Origin: Nocardia salmonicida NBRC 13393
GTDB taxonomy: Bacteria > Actinomycetota > Actinomycetes > Mycobacteriales > Mycobacteriaceae
Assembly: GCF_001613085.1 (NCBI RefSeq)
Contig: NZ_BDBR01000016.1
Coordinates: forward strand, 124,001-188,000
Direction of reading: 5' to 3'
Length of the DNA: 64,000 nucleotides
The translations under genes and the position numbers were made by a program. Numbering within the stretch: the stretch's first letter is position 1; the number at the start of each line of letters is the position of its first letter. The notes beneath the pieces were generated by a model. That model saw only the letters and a list, made by a program, of their open reading frames with translations. It searched no databases and was not told the DNA's origin. Below, piece after piece: positions 23,495 to 31,656 of the stretch.

Positions 23495-25819
23495 ATGGTC
23501 AACGTCACCGATGGATTCGGGTCGAGCGTTCTCGGATACCCGAGGATCGGTCCGCACCGAGAGCTCAAGCGCGCGCTCGAGTCGTATTGGCGCGGATCGC
23601 TCGAACGCGAGGAACTGCTCACGGTAGGACGCGATATCCAGGAGCGTCAGTTCAACGAGCTGGCCGCGACCGGGCTCTCGCAGGTGCCGGGCAACACCTT
23701 CTCCTTCTACGACCACATCCTCGACAACGCGCTGCTGTTCGGTGCGGTGCCCTCGCGGTTCAAGGAATTCCAGGAGGGTCTCGACCCGCTGGACTTCTAC
23801 TTCCTGATGGCGCGCGGCAACCCGGACACCCCGCCGCTCGAGCTGGTGCGATTCTTCGGCACCAACTACCACTACCGTCAGCCCGAACTCGACGCCGACA
23901 CCACGTTCTCACTGCATCCCGAGGCCCTGCTCGACGAGTGGGACCGGGCGGCCACCCGCGGGATCGAGCTGCGTCCGGTGGTGCTCGGCCCGGTGTCGTT
24001 GCTGCTGTTGTCGAAGGCCGGGCATGTGCCGGGCGAGACCGAGTTCGACACATTGAGCCTGCTCGATCAGCTGCTGCCGTTCTACGAAGAGCTGTTCGAG
24101 ATCCTCGCCAAGCGCGGGTCGACCTGCGTGCAGCTCGACGAGCCCTGCTTCACCGGTGAGCGCACGCCCGCCGAGCTGGCCGCGTTCGAGAAGGCCTACA
24201 ACCAGCTGGCGAAGGCGCCGCTGCGTCCGCGCATCCTGGTCACCGGGCAATACGGCGACTTCGGTGAGGCGCTGCGGATCCTGGCCGCGAGCAACGTCGA
24301 GGCGATCGGCCTCGACCTGGCCACCTACCGGATGCAGCCGGAGGAGCTGGCGGCGATCCCCGGCATCAAGCGCAAGCGGATCTACGCCGGTGTCATCAGC
24401 GGCCAGAACGTGTGGCGCGCCGACCGGGTGGTCACGCTGAACTACCTGAACTCGATCGCCGAGGTGTGCCCGGATCTGGTGGTGTCGACCGGCACCACGC
24501 TGCTGCACGTGCCCTACGACGTGCTCGCCGAGTACGACATCGAGGGCAACGTCGCCGACCGGCTCGCCTTCGCGAAACAGAAGGTGGGCGAGGTCGTCTC
24601 GCTCGCCAAGGCGCTCACCGAGGGCCCGTCGGAGAACTGGCGCAAGCGGCCCACCGAGGTGCACTTCAAGCAGAAGCACGCGGTGCGCCAGCGGGTGTAC
24701 GCCGTGACGCCCCAGATGCGCGAACGCGCGCCCTACGACGAGCGCGCGGTCGCGCAGCAGGAGCGGTTGAACCTGCCGCTGGTGCCCGCCACCACGCTCG
24801 GCTCGTTCCCGCAGAGCGGCAAACTGCGCCAGGCCCGCCACGAGGTGTCCTCGGGACGGCTGTCCGACGACGATTACCGCAAGCTGGTCGAGGCCGAGAT
24901 CGAGGCGACGATCCGGCTCCAGGAAGACATCGGCCTCGACGTGTTCGTACACGGCGAGCACGAGCGCAACGACATGATCCAGTTCTTCGCCGAGCAGCTC
25001 GACGGCTTCGCGACCACCCGTTTCGGCTGGGTGCAGGTGTACGGCTCGCGGTGTGTGCGCCCGCCGATCGTCTACGGCGATGTGGCGCGGCCCGCGCCGA
25101 TGTCGGTGGAGTGGACCACCTACGCGCAGTCGCTGACCGACAAGCCGGTCAAGGGCATGGTCACCGGGCCGGTCACGATGCTGGCGCGCTCGTTCGTCCG
25201 CCAGGATCAGCCGCTCTACGAGACGGCCGACCAGGTGGCACTTGCCATCCGGGACGAAGTGGTGGACCTGGAGAAGGCCGGGATCGCGATCATCCAGGTC
25301 GACGAACCCGCCATCCGCGAGCTGCTCCCCGCCCGCCCGCACGGCCGCGAGGAGTACCTGCGCTGGGCGGTCGGCGCGTTCAAGCTGGCTACCTCCGGTG
25401 TGCGGTCCGACACCCAGATCCACACCCACATCGGCTATTCCGGCCGCACCGAGGTGGTCGACGCGATCGATCAGCTCGATGCCGACGTCACCGCGATCGT
25501 GGCGACCCGCTCGATCGAATGGGTCATCGAGGCGCTCACCGAGGACCTCTCCTCCGGCCACGGCCTCACCCACGGCGTCGGCCCCGGTGTGTACGAGAGC
25601 CGCTCGGCCCGCATCCCCGATATCGACGAGTTCGACGAGCTGCTCACCCAGGCCGCGAATGCCGTGACCCCGCAACGGTTGTGGGCCAACCCCGACGGCG
25701 GCCTCAAGACCCGCCATTACTGGCAGCTGGAGCCGTCGTTGCGGAACATGGTGGCCGCGGCTCGCCGGGTCCGCCGACGAGCGCTGGCCGCGCAGGCGGC
25801 TGCCGCGACCGAGGAGTAA
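23495..25819 (+). CDS. MetE-like methionine synthase homologue lacking zinc ligands
   Basis: A 774-residue two-barrel protein clearly homologous to cobalamin-independent methionine synthase (LGYPRIG, HERNDMIQFFAEQLDG, FGWVQVYGSRCVRPP, IIQVDEPAIRE). In true MetE, zinc is held by His, Cys, Glu and Cys. Here the histidine remains (H645 in IHTHIGYS), but the cysteine two residues on is G647, the glutamate is V669 (TAIVATRS), and the cysteine of NPDCGLKTR is G735. The folate-side motifs are kept. So it may not activate homocysteine in the usual way, or it has another acceptor. A normal MetE or MetH may exist elsewhere. The ATG has only a distant AAGGGAG. Confidence 0.88.
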   Translation: MVNVTDGFGSSVLGYPRIGPHRELKRALESYWRGSLEREELLTVGRDIQERQFNELAATGLSQVPGNTFSFYDHILDNALLFGAVPSRFKEFQEGLDPLDFYFLMARGNPDTPPLELVRFFGTNYHYRQPELDADTTFSLHPEALLDEWDRAATRGIELRPVVLGPVSLLLLSKAGHVPGETEFDTLSLLDQLLPFYEELFEILAKRGSTCVQLDEPCFTGERTPAELAAFEKAYNQLAKAPLRPRILVTGQYGDFGEALRILAASNVEAIGLDLATYRMQPEELAAIPGIKRKRIYAGVISGQNVWRADRVVTLNYLNSIAEVCPDLVVSTGTTLLHVPYDVLAEYDIEGNVADRLAFAKQKVGEVVSLAKALTEGPSENWRKRPTEVHFKQKHAVRQRVYAVTPQMRERAPYDERAVAQQERLNLPLVPATTLGSFPQSGKLRQARHEVSSGRLSDDDYRKLVEAEIEATIRLQEDIGLDVFVHGEHERNDMIQFFAEQLDGFATTRFGWVQVYGSRCVRPPIVYGDVARPAPMSVEWTTYAQSLTDKPVKGMVTGPVTMLARSFVRQDQPLYETADQVALAIRDEVVDLEKAGIAIIQVDEPAIRELLPARPHGREEYLRWAVGAFKLATSGVRSDTQIHTHIGYSGRTEVVDAIDQLDADVTAIVATRSIEWVIEALTEDLSSGHGLTHGVGPGVYESRSARIPDIDEFDELLTQAANAVTPQRLWANPDGGLKTRHYWQLEPSLRNMVAAARRVRRRALAAQAAAATEE

Positions 25820-25830
25820 GCGAACAAGAC

Positions 25831-25863
25831 AAGGGGCGCACCGGAATCCGGTGCGCCCCTTTT
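25831..25863. terminator. Strong intrinsic terminator between convergent genes
   Basis: AAGGGGCGCACCGG and CCGGTGCGCCCCTT form a perfect 14-bp stem with a 3-nt loop, followed by TTTT; the A-run on the other side lets it act in both directions. Confidence 0.93.
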
Positions 25864-25903
25864 GTCTGGGAGCGGTACTCGCACGGGTGCAGCGTGATTC
25901 GGA

Positions 25904-27238
25904 TCAGGTTCTCGTGATCGGGGGGAGGACGTAGGACTGGTCCAGGACTGACTGCTGGGGCTCGTACATGCGCAGGCAGGGGCGGAAGTCGCCTTCGGGG
26001 GCGGGGAGCCAGTTGGCGCGGGCTTTGGGGTCGACGGGCTCGGCGTGGCTGATGGTGAGCGTGAGCGCGCCGTTGTCGTCGTAGACGAGGCCGGGGGTGC
26101 GGTCGCCGATCGAGTAGCGGTCGATCGGGTTGGCGCACAGGTAGAAGTCCGGGGTCGAGTACATGGTGATCGACCAGAAGGCGTCGACCGGCGGGGTGGG
26201 GTGGAGGCGAAGGGTGTAGGTGTTCGCGCCGGTCAACTGCTGGCCGGTGCTGTCGGTGTAGATCATCGCGTAGGCGGCCTCGTAGGCGTGGTTGCCCCAG
26301 AGTCCGGCCTTGGCGGCTACGGCGCGAGCGATGATGCGCTGGTTCGGGTCGGTGATCTTGAAGTTCTCGTCGTCGAGCGTGCCGACCTCGAAGAAGTCGA
26401 TGTTGTAGTCGAACAGGTGCAGCGTCAACTGCCAGCCGTTCTGCCCGGCGCCTGCCCCGCTCTTCGTCGCGTTGCCCAGTTCTTCCTGGCCCTCACCCAA
26501 TCCGGCGCGCAGCGCGGATGCTCGATCCGGGTCGAGGGACAGGTAGGGCGAGGCGCCCGCTGTCGTCAGGCCGATCGGCGCGAACGATTCCTGGAGCGCG
26601 AGATCGCGTTTCGCGGGCGGAAATGCCTGCGACCAGACGCGGACTTTCTCCAGGAACATCAAGTCCGGGGCGACCGTCGGATCCGGCGACGGAAGTCCCG
26701 TCGGCTGTGCGGCTCCGTCGGCGGTCGTCAAGGTCAGCGCGTCTTGCAGGGCGTGCACGGCGGGGAGGTCGGCCTCGCCTGCGCAGGCCCAGCGACCGGC
26801 GATCACGCCGACAACGGTGGGGAAATGGATGACCGTAGTGTCGTCGGGGGCGGTACCGGTCCATCCCGGCGGGACCAGGAGGTAGTCGCCCGCGCGGTTT
26901 CCAGTGGCCCGCGTGCCGACGTAGGCGAAGTTGTCGGTCCAGGCGTCGATGAACTGCATGACGTAGTACCGATCGCCGGCGTCCGGCACATGGAAGGTCA
27001 ATGGACCGACTGAGAGGGCGATCAGGGCGATCGAGTACACGGTGTCGTTGTTGACCGAGACGAAGGTCGCTGAGGTGCCTGCGAGGGTGCGGGCATGGGA
27101 GAAGCCGTTGAACGGCGTCGCGGGGATATCGCCGATGCCCTCGTGGAGCAATCGCTCGATCGAATCGAGGTTGAAGACCAGGGGGAATCCATACAGGTAG
27201 GCCTGTGCGGTCAATTCGGGCAGGTTCTGATCCGGCAT
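25904..27238 (-). CDS. DUF1254 / DUF1214 domain protein
   Basis: A 444-residue protein with an N-terminal DUF1254 domain (AYLYGFPLVFNLDSIERLL, NNDTVYSIALI, RYYVMQFIDAWTDNFAYVG in part) and a C-terminal DUF1214 domain (NTYTLRLHPTPPVDAFWSI, MYSTPDFYLCANPIDRYSIGDR in part, WLPAPEGDF). No signal peptide is seen, so it is probably cytoplasmic. The biochemical role of this family is unknown. GAGGAG 5-6 nt before the ATG supports the start. It follows the TetR gene on the same strand after 136 bp, which may indicate control by that regulator. Confidence 0.85.
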   Translation of the reverse strand: MPDQNLPELTAQAYLYGFPLVFNLDSIERLLHEGIGDIPATPFNGFSHARTLAGTSATFVSVNNDTVYSIALIALSVGPLTFHVPDAGDRYYVMQFIDAWTDNFAYVGTRATGNRAGDYLLVPPGWTGTAPDDTTVIHFPTVVGVIAGRWACAGEADLPAVHALQDALTLTTADGAAQPTGLPSPDPTVAPDLMFLEKVRVWSQAFPPAKRDLALQESFAPIGLTTAGASPYLSLDPDRASALRAGLGEGQEELGNATKSGAGAGQNGWQLTLHLFDYNIDFFEVGTLDDENFKITDPNQRIIARAVAAKAGLWGNHAYEAAYAMIYTDSTGQQLTGANTYTLRLHPTPPVDAFWSITMYSTPDFYLCANPIDRYSIGDRTPGLVYDDNGALTLTISHAEPVDPKARANWLPAPEGDFRPCLRMYEPQQSVLDQSYVLPPITRT

Positions 27239-27374
27239 GTGCGCTCCTCGTCCTGGCGTCCACGTCGCGCGATCATGATCGGACCGCGCGACACCAGCAT
27301 CCGCCGAGACTCGGGCGGCGCACATCGCCCGGAGCGGGTGAGATCGCAGGGCGCCGGTTCGGTGGTCGCGCTGG

Positions 27375-27914
27375 TCAGGCGCGGGTCATGGCGCGGGCGC
27401 CCGCGGTGAGCTCGGCCGCGGTGGGGGCGTTGTCCGGGTCGATCAGCCACTGCAGGAGCAGGCCGCCGATCATCGTCTGCAGGATCGCGCCGACATTGCT
27501 GTCGCCGTTGCCGAAGGCTTCGGTCAGACCGCTCCGGGCCCGCCCCTGCGCGTGGGCGAGTTCGGTGCGCAGTTCGGGCGAGTGCAGTGCCTGGTTGAGG
27601 CATTCGGCGTTGGCGTGCCACAGCGGCGCGTTCTCGACGAACGAGGTGATCAGGCTGTGCCAGAACGCTTCGAGGCGGGCGGTGGGATCGGCCGGATCGC
27701 TCGCGGGCAGCGCGTCGAGGATCTGCGTCACCGCGCTCGCGCTCGATTCCAGCATCGCCTGTTGGAGCAGCTTGTCGCGGGTGCCGAAGTGGTAGTTGAT
27801 GGCCGCCAGGTTGGTGCCGGAGGCGGCGACGATATCGCGCACGGTGGTGCGGGCATAGCCGCGTTCGGCCAGGCACTGCTTGGCGGCTTCCAGAAGATCT
27901 TCGCGCGTTCCCAC
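27375..27914 (-). CDS. TetR family regulator, divergent from a PapA-like gene
   Basis: A 179-residue repressor-type protein. The helix-turn-helix is at residues about 3-50 (AAKQCLAERGYARTTVRDIV, then TNLAAINYHFGTRDKLL). The C-terminal domain has two to three helices of the usual ligand-binding kind. TATCGT lies exactly 6 nt before the GTG at 27914, so this start is preferred over an ATG at 27956. That ATG lies inside a long inverted repeat that is better read as the operator. It probably controls itself and the divergent acyltransferase-like gene. Confidence 0.85.
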   Translation of the reverse strand: MGTREDLLEAAKQCLAERGYARTTVRDIVAASGTNLAAINYHFGTRDKLLQQAMLESSASAVTQILDALPASDPADPTARLEAFWHSLITSFVENAPLWHANAECLNQALHSPELRTELAHAQGRARSGLTEAFGNGDSNVGAILQTMIGGLLLQWLIDPDNAPTAAELTAGARAMTRA

Positions 27915-27920
27915 CCGCGC

Positions 27921-27926
27921 ACGATA
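27921..27926 (-). promoter_or_regulatory. -10 box (TATCGT) of the TetR gene
   Basis: On the minus strand, 6 nt before the GTG at 27914; a leaderless arrangement. Confidence 0.55.
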
Positions 27927-27952
27927 GCAAGCGGCGCATACGTCTGTTCGTG

Positions 27953-27999
27953 ACATCCGTTTCAAACAAACGTCAGTGACAAGTGTATGAAACGGATGT
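27953..27999. promoter_or_regulatory. Long inverted repeat between divergent TetR and PapA-like genes
   Basis: ACATCCGTTTCA (27953-27964) is repeated as TGAAACGGATGT (27988-27999), perfect 12-bp arms 23 bp apart. The right arm touches the -10 box of the PapA-like gene. The natural reader is the adjacent TetR protein. Confidence 0.65.
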
Positions 28000-28004
28000 A
28001 TGTT
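27999..28004 (+). promoter_or_regulatory. -10 box (TATGTT) of the PapA-like gene
   Basis: TATGTT is 6 nt before the ATG at 28011 and directly follows the operator arm. Confidence 0.55.
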
Positions 28005-28010
28005 TCGACT

Positions 28011-29294
28011 ATGCCCTCTCGACGACGTATCTCCCCGTTCGAATCCAGCTTCTTCGGCACCGGCACGACCATCGGCAGCGTGCCGACCGGCGGGATGCCA
28101 CTGTTTCTCGGCACCACAGTGCACGGCGTGCTCGACCCCGCGACCCTGCGGACAGTGCTCGACGAACTCGCCGCGGCGCATCCGCTGCTGCGCAGCCGGG
28201 TGGTGACCGACGACGGCGTGGGTCATTTCGTCCGCGACGACGGGTTCCGGCCTCGGCTCGACATCGTCGAGGGTGGTGAAGCCGAGTATCTGGCGCTGGT
28301 CAACGGGCCGAGGGACTGGAGTGACGGGCTGTTTCGCGCGTACCTGCTGCGGGCGGGTCTACGTCAGCAGATCGTGTTGGTCGTCCATCACGGAATCTCC
28401 GATGGCAGATCGGGATTCGCGTTGCTCGGGCAGATGTGGCGGCACTACGCGGCGCACGCGGCAGGTATCGCTGTGCCGGAGGCGAATTCGGATCAGGCGC
28501 TGCCCGAGGCCATGGATACCCGGCTGGCCGAAGTGGTTTCGGTCGAAGTGGCCGAAGCGTGGCTGGATGAAGTCAGGGCAGGCGCGGCGTCGATGGGTCC
28601 CGAGGATGCGCCGCGAACACTGCCCCGCGACGGTTCCGACACCGATCCACTCGGCCGATTCGCGATGCAGCGCATCGAACTCAGCGCCGAGGAGACCGCC
28701 GAACTCGTGACAGTGGCACGCGCCCATGGCCTTTCGGTGACCAGCGTGCTCGCCGGTACGGCGCTGACCGCCTTCCGAACCCGCATTCCCGAATCAGGCC
28801 TCTTGCCGATGTTCTGTGGGTACGCGGCCGACGTTCGCGCGGAATTCGACCCGCCGGTACCCGCCGAGACGGTCGTGAACTTCGCCTCGGGCGCGGGCGT
28901 GTTGGTCCACGCGTCCCGCGAAACCACCCAACTCGAACTGGCTCACGCGATCGAGACCGGCCTGCGCGCCGGCCTGGACCGCCGCGAACCCGCCCACTTC
29001 CCCCTCGCCGCCCAACTCGTGAACGACGAACTCACCGCCGCCCTCCTATCGGCACCCCCCACCCTCGCCATCTCCAATATCGGCCGTCTGCAACCCCATT
29101 CGATCCCCGACGACATCGCCTTCGTCCGCGACGACGTCTACGCCATGGGCCCGGCCATGCCCCCGAAACTCACCACTTTCACCATCGCAGGCCGCCTCAC
29201 CCTCCAACTCGAATACGACACCGCCCTCTACCGCCGAACCCACATGGAAAAGCTCCGCCTGACCCTCGTCGAACTCCTCCAAACCCTCGAGTGA
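28011..29294 (+). CDS. PapA-like / condensation-domain acyltransferase
   Basis: A 427-residue protein of the CoA-dependent acyltransferase (condensation) fold. The catalytic motif is HHGISDG (H126, H127, D131). The N-terminus RRISPFESSFFGTG and the PAETVVNFASG channel segment resemble the PapA5/phthiocerol dimycocerosyl transferase group, enzymes that esterify polyketides or lipids. No polyketide synthase is nearby, so the acyl donor and acceptor are unknown. The start is fixed by the -10 box; an ATG at 27987 would lie inside the operator. The codons of the last 300 bases are unusually C-rich. Confidence 0.82.
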   Translation: MPSRRRISPFESSFFGTGTTIGSVPTGGMPLFLGTTVHGVLDPATLRTVLDELAAAHPLLRSRVVTDDGVGHFVRDDGFRPRLDIVEGGEAEYLALVNGPRDWSDGLFRAYLLRAGLRQQIVLVVHHGISDGRSGFALLGQMWRHYAAHAAGIAVPEANSDQALPEAMDTRLAEVVSVEVAEAWLDEVRAGAASMGPEDAPRTLPRDGSDTDPLGRFAMQRIELSAEETAELVTVARAHGLSVTSVLAGTALTAFRTRIPESGLLPMFCGYAADVRAEFDPPVPAETVVNFASGAGVLVHASRETTQLELAHAIETGLRAGLDRREPAHFPLAAQLVNDELTAALLSAPPTLAISNIGRLQPHSIPDDIAFVRDDVYAMGPAMPPKLTTFTIAGRLTLQLEYDTALYRRTHMEKLRLTLVELLQTLE

Positions 29295-29336
29295 CACGGC
29301 CGGAGTCCCGCTTGTCCAGCGTGGTCGGTGTGGGGG

Positions 29337-30407
29337 TCAGTTGGGGGTTCCGTGGGCGAGTACTGCTTCGACGGTGCGGGTGGTGCCGTTGGGCGAGGTG
29401 ACGTCGAGGCGGATCGGGTCGGCGGGCTTGCGGAGGTTGATGGCGGCGCTGAGGGCCTTGGCGGTGGTGATCGAGACGCCGTCGACCGCGGTGATCACGT
29501 CGCCGATGGTGATACCGGCCTCGCGGGCGGGCTGGCCGTAGAAGGCCCAGCTCACCTGGGCGCCGGCGGGTCTGGCATCGATGACCTGTACGCCGAGGGT
29601 TGCGGTGGGGCCGATGTGGACGGTGTCGGTCGGGGTTCCCGAACGGATCTGGGCCACGATGCGCATGGCGGTGTCGATCGGGACGGCGTAGCCGTTGGCC
29701 GGTCTGCCCTCGGCCCTGGCGTTCTCGCCGGAGGCCGCCGTGATCACCCCGACCACCGCCCCTGACGCGTCGGCCAGCGCGCCGCCGGACTGCCCGCCCA
29801 TCACCGGCGCGGCGACCTCGACCATCCCCTTCAGCGCCTTGCGGGTCAGGTCGGCGGAGTTCATGGCGACGATCGTCGCGTCCAGATCGGTGATCGGACC
29901 GGCGACCGAGGTCGGCTCGCCGCCGTCGCCACCCGCGTCACCGATGGCCAGCACATCCTGGCTGATCCGCAGGTCGGCGGAGGTGCCCAGCCGGGCGGTC
30001 GGTAAACCGGTAGCCCCGGCCAACGACAGCAGCGCGATGTCGGCGCCGGAGTCGTAGCCGAGCACGGTCGCCTCGTAGACGAGTCCGTTGGCGATATCGG
30101 TGACGCTCAGCGCCTCGGCGCCCTTGATCACATGATGACTGGTCAGAATCTGTCCGTCGGAGGTGAGCACGATCCCCGATCCGGCCGCCCCGATGCCGAA
30201 ACCGGCCGCGTCGACGTCGATATTGACCAGCACCGATTCCAGCTGCCCCGCGACCAGCGCGGGGTCGAGCGGCACCAGCACGGGCGCCTGCGCCTGCGCC
30301 ACGAACTCCGGCTCGACCAGGGCGAACTCCCCGCGATACCCGAGAAAGGCGCACACACCGAGCAGCGCGACCAGCATCGTCACCAGCAGTCGTCCGACAC
30401 GCTTCAC
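29337..30407 (-). CDS. Membrane-anchored trypsin-like serine protease with PDZ domain
   Basis: A 356-residue HtrA-like protein. One N-terminal membrane helix (about residues 5-24) anchors it outside the cell. The protease domain has a full triad: H92 in TSHHVIKG, D123 in GADIALLSL and S207 in GGQSGGA. A PDZ domain follows (about 260-350, GITIGDVITAVDG). Such proteases handle damaged or regulated envelope proteins. The GTG start has GAGGA upstream. It is a single gene between a convergent and a divergent neighbour. Confidence 0.87.
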   Translation of the reverse strand: MKRVGRLLVTMLVALLGVCAFLGYRGEFALVEPEFVAQAQAPVLVPLDPALVAGQLESVLVNIDVDAAGFGIGAAGSGIVLTSDGQILTSHHVIKGAEALSVTDIANGLVYEATVLGYDSGADIALLSLAGATGLPTARLGTSADLRISQDVLAIGDAGGDGGEPTSVAGPITDLDATIVAMNSADLTRKALKGMVEVAAPVMGGQSGGALADASGAVVGVITAASGENARAEGRPANGYAVPIDTAMRIVAQIRSGTPTDTVHIGPTATLGVQVIDARPAGAQVSWAFYGQPAREAGITIGDVITAVDGVSITTAKALSAAINLRKPADPIRLDVTSPNGTTRTVEAVLAHGTPN

Positions 30408-30537
30408 AGCACATGTCCTCTCTCGCGAGCCGACCAATCCATTGTGACCGGTTTTCGGCGCACGCCGGTCTCGATACGGACGCGGTCGGAGCGCGGCCTA
30501 CTTGGCAAAGCACGCATGCGGCTGTAGGCATGTAGCC

Positions 30538-31590
30538 ATGAGCACCGCTGCCGCCTACGCCAAGCCCTCTCCTGACGGGGCCTTCGAAAAGGTCACGATC
30601 GAACGTCGTGAGGTCGGTCCCGATGATGTGCTGATCGATATCAAGTACGCCGGTATCTGCCATTCCGATATCCACACCGCGCGCGACGAATGGGGCGGCG
30701 CGCAGTACCCGTGCGTGCCAGGTCACGAGATCGCGGGCATCGTCGCCGCGGTCGGCTCGTCGGTGCGCAAGTACCAGGTCGGTGACCGGGTCGGCGTCGG
30801 CTGCCTGGTGAACTCGTGCGGGAAGTGTGTGCCGTGTCTGGCGGGCGAGGAGCAGTACTGCTCCAACGGTCCTACGTGGACCTACAACTCGCGCGTCCCC
30901 GAAACCGCGCAGCCGGGCGGGTACACGATGGGCGGCTACTCCACCCAGATCGTGGTGGACGAGAGCTTCGTCGTCGCGATCCCCGAAGGCATCGGCCTGG
31001 ACGTCGCCGCGCCGCTGCTGTGCGCGGGCATCACGCTGTTCTCACCGCTGAAGCACTGGAACGCGGGACCGGGCAAGAAGGTCGCGATCATCGGGATGGG
31101 CGGGCTCGGGCACGTCGGGGTGAAGATCGCGGCGGCGCTGGGCGCGGAGGTGACGGTGCTGAGCCAGTCGCTGCGCAAGCGCGACGACGGCCTGCGCATG
31201 GGGGCCCACCACTACTACGCCACCAGCGACAAGGAAACCTTCCGTCAGCTGCGCGGCCAGTTCGACCTGATCATCAACACCGTCTCGGCAGACCTGCCCA
31301 TAGACAGCTACCTGCGCCTGCTCGCCCTCGACGGCACCCTGGTGATTCTCGGCCTGCCGGAGAACCCGATGAGCGTCACCGGGCGCAACCTCGCCGGTTT
31401 CCGCCGGTCACTGGCCGGTTCGATGATCGGTGGCGTGGCCCAGACCCAGGAGATGCTGAACTTCTGCGCCTCGCACGGGATCGGCGCGGAGATCGAACTG
31501 ATCTCCGCCGACGAGATCGACTCCGCCTACGACCGCGTGGTCGCCAGCGATGTCCAGTACCGGTTCGTGATCGACACCGCCACGGTATAG
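30538..31590 (+). CDS. Zinc-dependent NAD(P) alcohol dehydrogenase (AdhC-like)
   Basis: A 350-residue medium-chain dehydrogenase reducing aldehydes or oxidising primary alcohols. Catalytic zinc ligands are in GICHSD and PGHEIAG; the structural zinc is held by CGKCVPCLAGEEQYC, a C-x2-C-x2-C-x7-C set. The nucleotide loop is GMGGLGHVG. The overall form (TWTYNSRVPE..GGYTMGGYS) fits the cinnamyl/broad-range NADP group that includes mycobacterial AdhC. It is a single gene with a 130-bp upstream gap; a weak hairpin follows. Confidence 0.9.
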   Translation: MSTAAAYAKPSPDGAFEKVTIERREVGPDDVLIDIKYAGICHSDIHTARDEWGGAQYPCVPGHEIAGIVAAVGSSVRKYQVGDRVGVGCLVNSCGKCVPCLAGEEQYCSNGPTWTYNSRVPETAQPGGYTMGGYSTQIVVDESFVVAIPEGIGLDVAAPLLCAGITLFSPLKHWNAGPGKKVAIIGMGGLGHVGVKIAAALGAEVTVLSQSLRKRDDGLRMGAHHYYATSDKETFRQLRGQFDLIINTVSADLPIDSYLRLLALDGTLVILGLPENPMSVTGRNLAGFRRSLAGSMIGGVAQTQEMLNFCASHGIGAEIELISADEIDSAYDRVVASDVQYRFVIDTATV

Positions 31591-31598
31591 CTGTCCGA

Positions 31599-31619
31599 GT
31601 CGGCGGTATGCGCGCCGAC
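31599..31619 (+). terminator. Short hairpin after the alcohol dehydrogenase gene
   Basis: GTCGGCG and CGCCGAC, 7-bp arms with a 7-nt loop, 8 bp past the stop; no T-run. Confidence 0.4.
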
Positions 31620-31643
31620 GGGCTGGTGGGCGCTCGTCCTGGG

Positions 31644-31649
31644 TACCGT
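31644..31649 (+). promoter_or_regulatory. -10 box (TACCGT) for the AI-2E gene
   Basis: TACCGT is 7 nt before the GTG at 31657. The upstream in-frame GTG at 31648 lies inside this box and so is unlikely to be the start. Confidence 0.5.
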
Positions 31650-31656
31650 GACATCT

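Noticed and set aside
27915..27956. Longer TetR start at ATG 27956
   Set aside because: The ATG is within the inverted repeat, and the -10 box 6 nt before GTG 27914 would then lie inside the gene.
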